Part shown: positions 63,959 to 64,000 of the stretch, piece after piece | How the letters are laid out: the number at the start of each line of letters is the position of its first letter | Position numbering within the stretch: the first letter of the stretch is position 1 | Source of the DNA: Pantoea rwandensis | GTDB lineage: Bacteria > Pseudomonadota > Gammaproteobacteria > Enterobacterales > Enterobacteriaceae | NCBI RefSeq assembly: GCF_002095475.1 | Contig: NZ_MLFR01000021.1 | Coordinates: 40,085-104,084, forward strand | Reading direction: 5' to 3' | Length of the DNA: 64,000 nt | Made by a program: the position numbers and the translations under genes | Notes under the pieces: model-generated | Database searches by the model: none | The model's input: the letters and a program-made list of their open reading frames with translations, nothing else | Told to the model about the DNA's origin: nothing

Positions 63959-64000
63959 GTAGCGGTGAGATTTATCGCGCGCATAGGAAGCCATGATGTC
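63959..64000. repeat. GTAG-hairpin repeat (family A), cut by the right edge
   Basis: GTAGCGGTGAGATTTATCGC followed by GCGCATAGGAAGCCATGA; the inner spacer CGCAT-GGAAGCCATGA matches the copy at 63842, so the two adjacent copies are recent relatives. Truncated by the window end. Confidence 0.78.

Overview
The window reads as chromosomal DNA of a plant-associated Enterobacterales, most likely Erwiniaceae (Pantoea/Erwinia type). Many proteins are close, same-length matches to Escherichia coli proteins recalled from memory (ClsB, YbhP, RhlE, DusC, YohF/D/C, PbpG, Dld, BglX, OsmF-YehYXW, YohO, MlrA, DinG, YbiB), but they are mixed with genes E. coli K-12 lacks (PPK2, GH15, histidine utilisation, type 1 Idi next to a chemoreceptor). 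The assignment to Erwiniaceae is inference.

Layout. (1) 1-3.6 kb: clsB (cut by the window edge), ybhP, ybhQ, rhlE. (2) 3.6-37.2 kb: a block that in E. coli lies near 48 min (dusC, yohF, yohD, yohC, pbpG, dld, bglX, osmF-yehYXW, yohO, mlrA), in the same order but loosened by insertions: an AT-rich glycosyltransferase and MFS pair, ppk2, a Pit phosphate carrier, a CorA/ZntB-type transporter, ldtB, a GH15 hydrolase, a DUF3772 MscS channel, an MpaB-like DUF2236 protein, a suppressor-of-fused protein, a chemoreceptor, idi and a frameshifted MFS gene. (3) 37.3-38.4 kb: a two-gene XRE-cupin/GNAT operon. (4) 38.4-50.5 kb: an accessory catabolic cluster bounded by two similar LysR regulators. One strand carries an ArgH-like lyase, a complete polar amino-acid ABC importer, two polysaccharide-deacetylase-fold proteins and an MmgE/PrpD protein. 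The other carries a guanidinobutyrase-like ureohydrolase overlapping an iron alcohol dehydrogenase-family reductase. (5) 50.6-53.8 kb: dinG-ybiB, which in E. coli lie close to rhlE. (6) 54-64 kb: an M20 amidohydrolase and a five-step hut system (hutU, H, C, D, F, I, G) with HutC-type operator palindromes at its divergent promoters.

The most interesting region is the 38.4-50.5 kb cluster. Its combination of a fumarase/ASL-superfamily C-N lyase with an MmgE/PrpD protein recalls iminodisuccinate/EDDS catabolism (epimerase plus lyase). The added deacetylase-fold pair, one member of which has lost metal ligands, and the guanidino-acid-type ureohydrolase suggest a substrate that is not described as far as I know, perhaps an N-substituted aspartate or guanidino-amino acid conjugate. 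The substrate is inference only.

Intergenic DNA carries two families of GTAG-headed hairpin repeats (REP/BIME-like) at ten places, two copies of a longer ~300 bp repeat, and a remnant of an IS3-family (IS150-like) element inserted in one of those copies. No tRNA, rRNA or CRISPR array was recognised. Where an open frame reaches further upstream than the family length, starts were moved to the ATG with a ribosome binding site or family alignment, and this is stated per gene.
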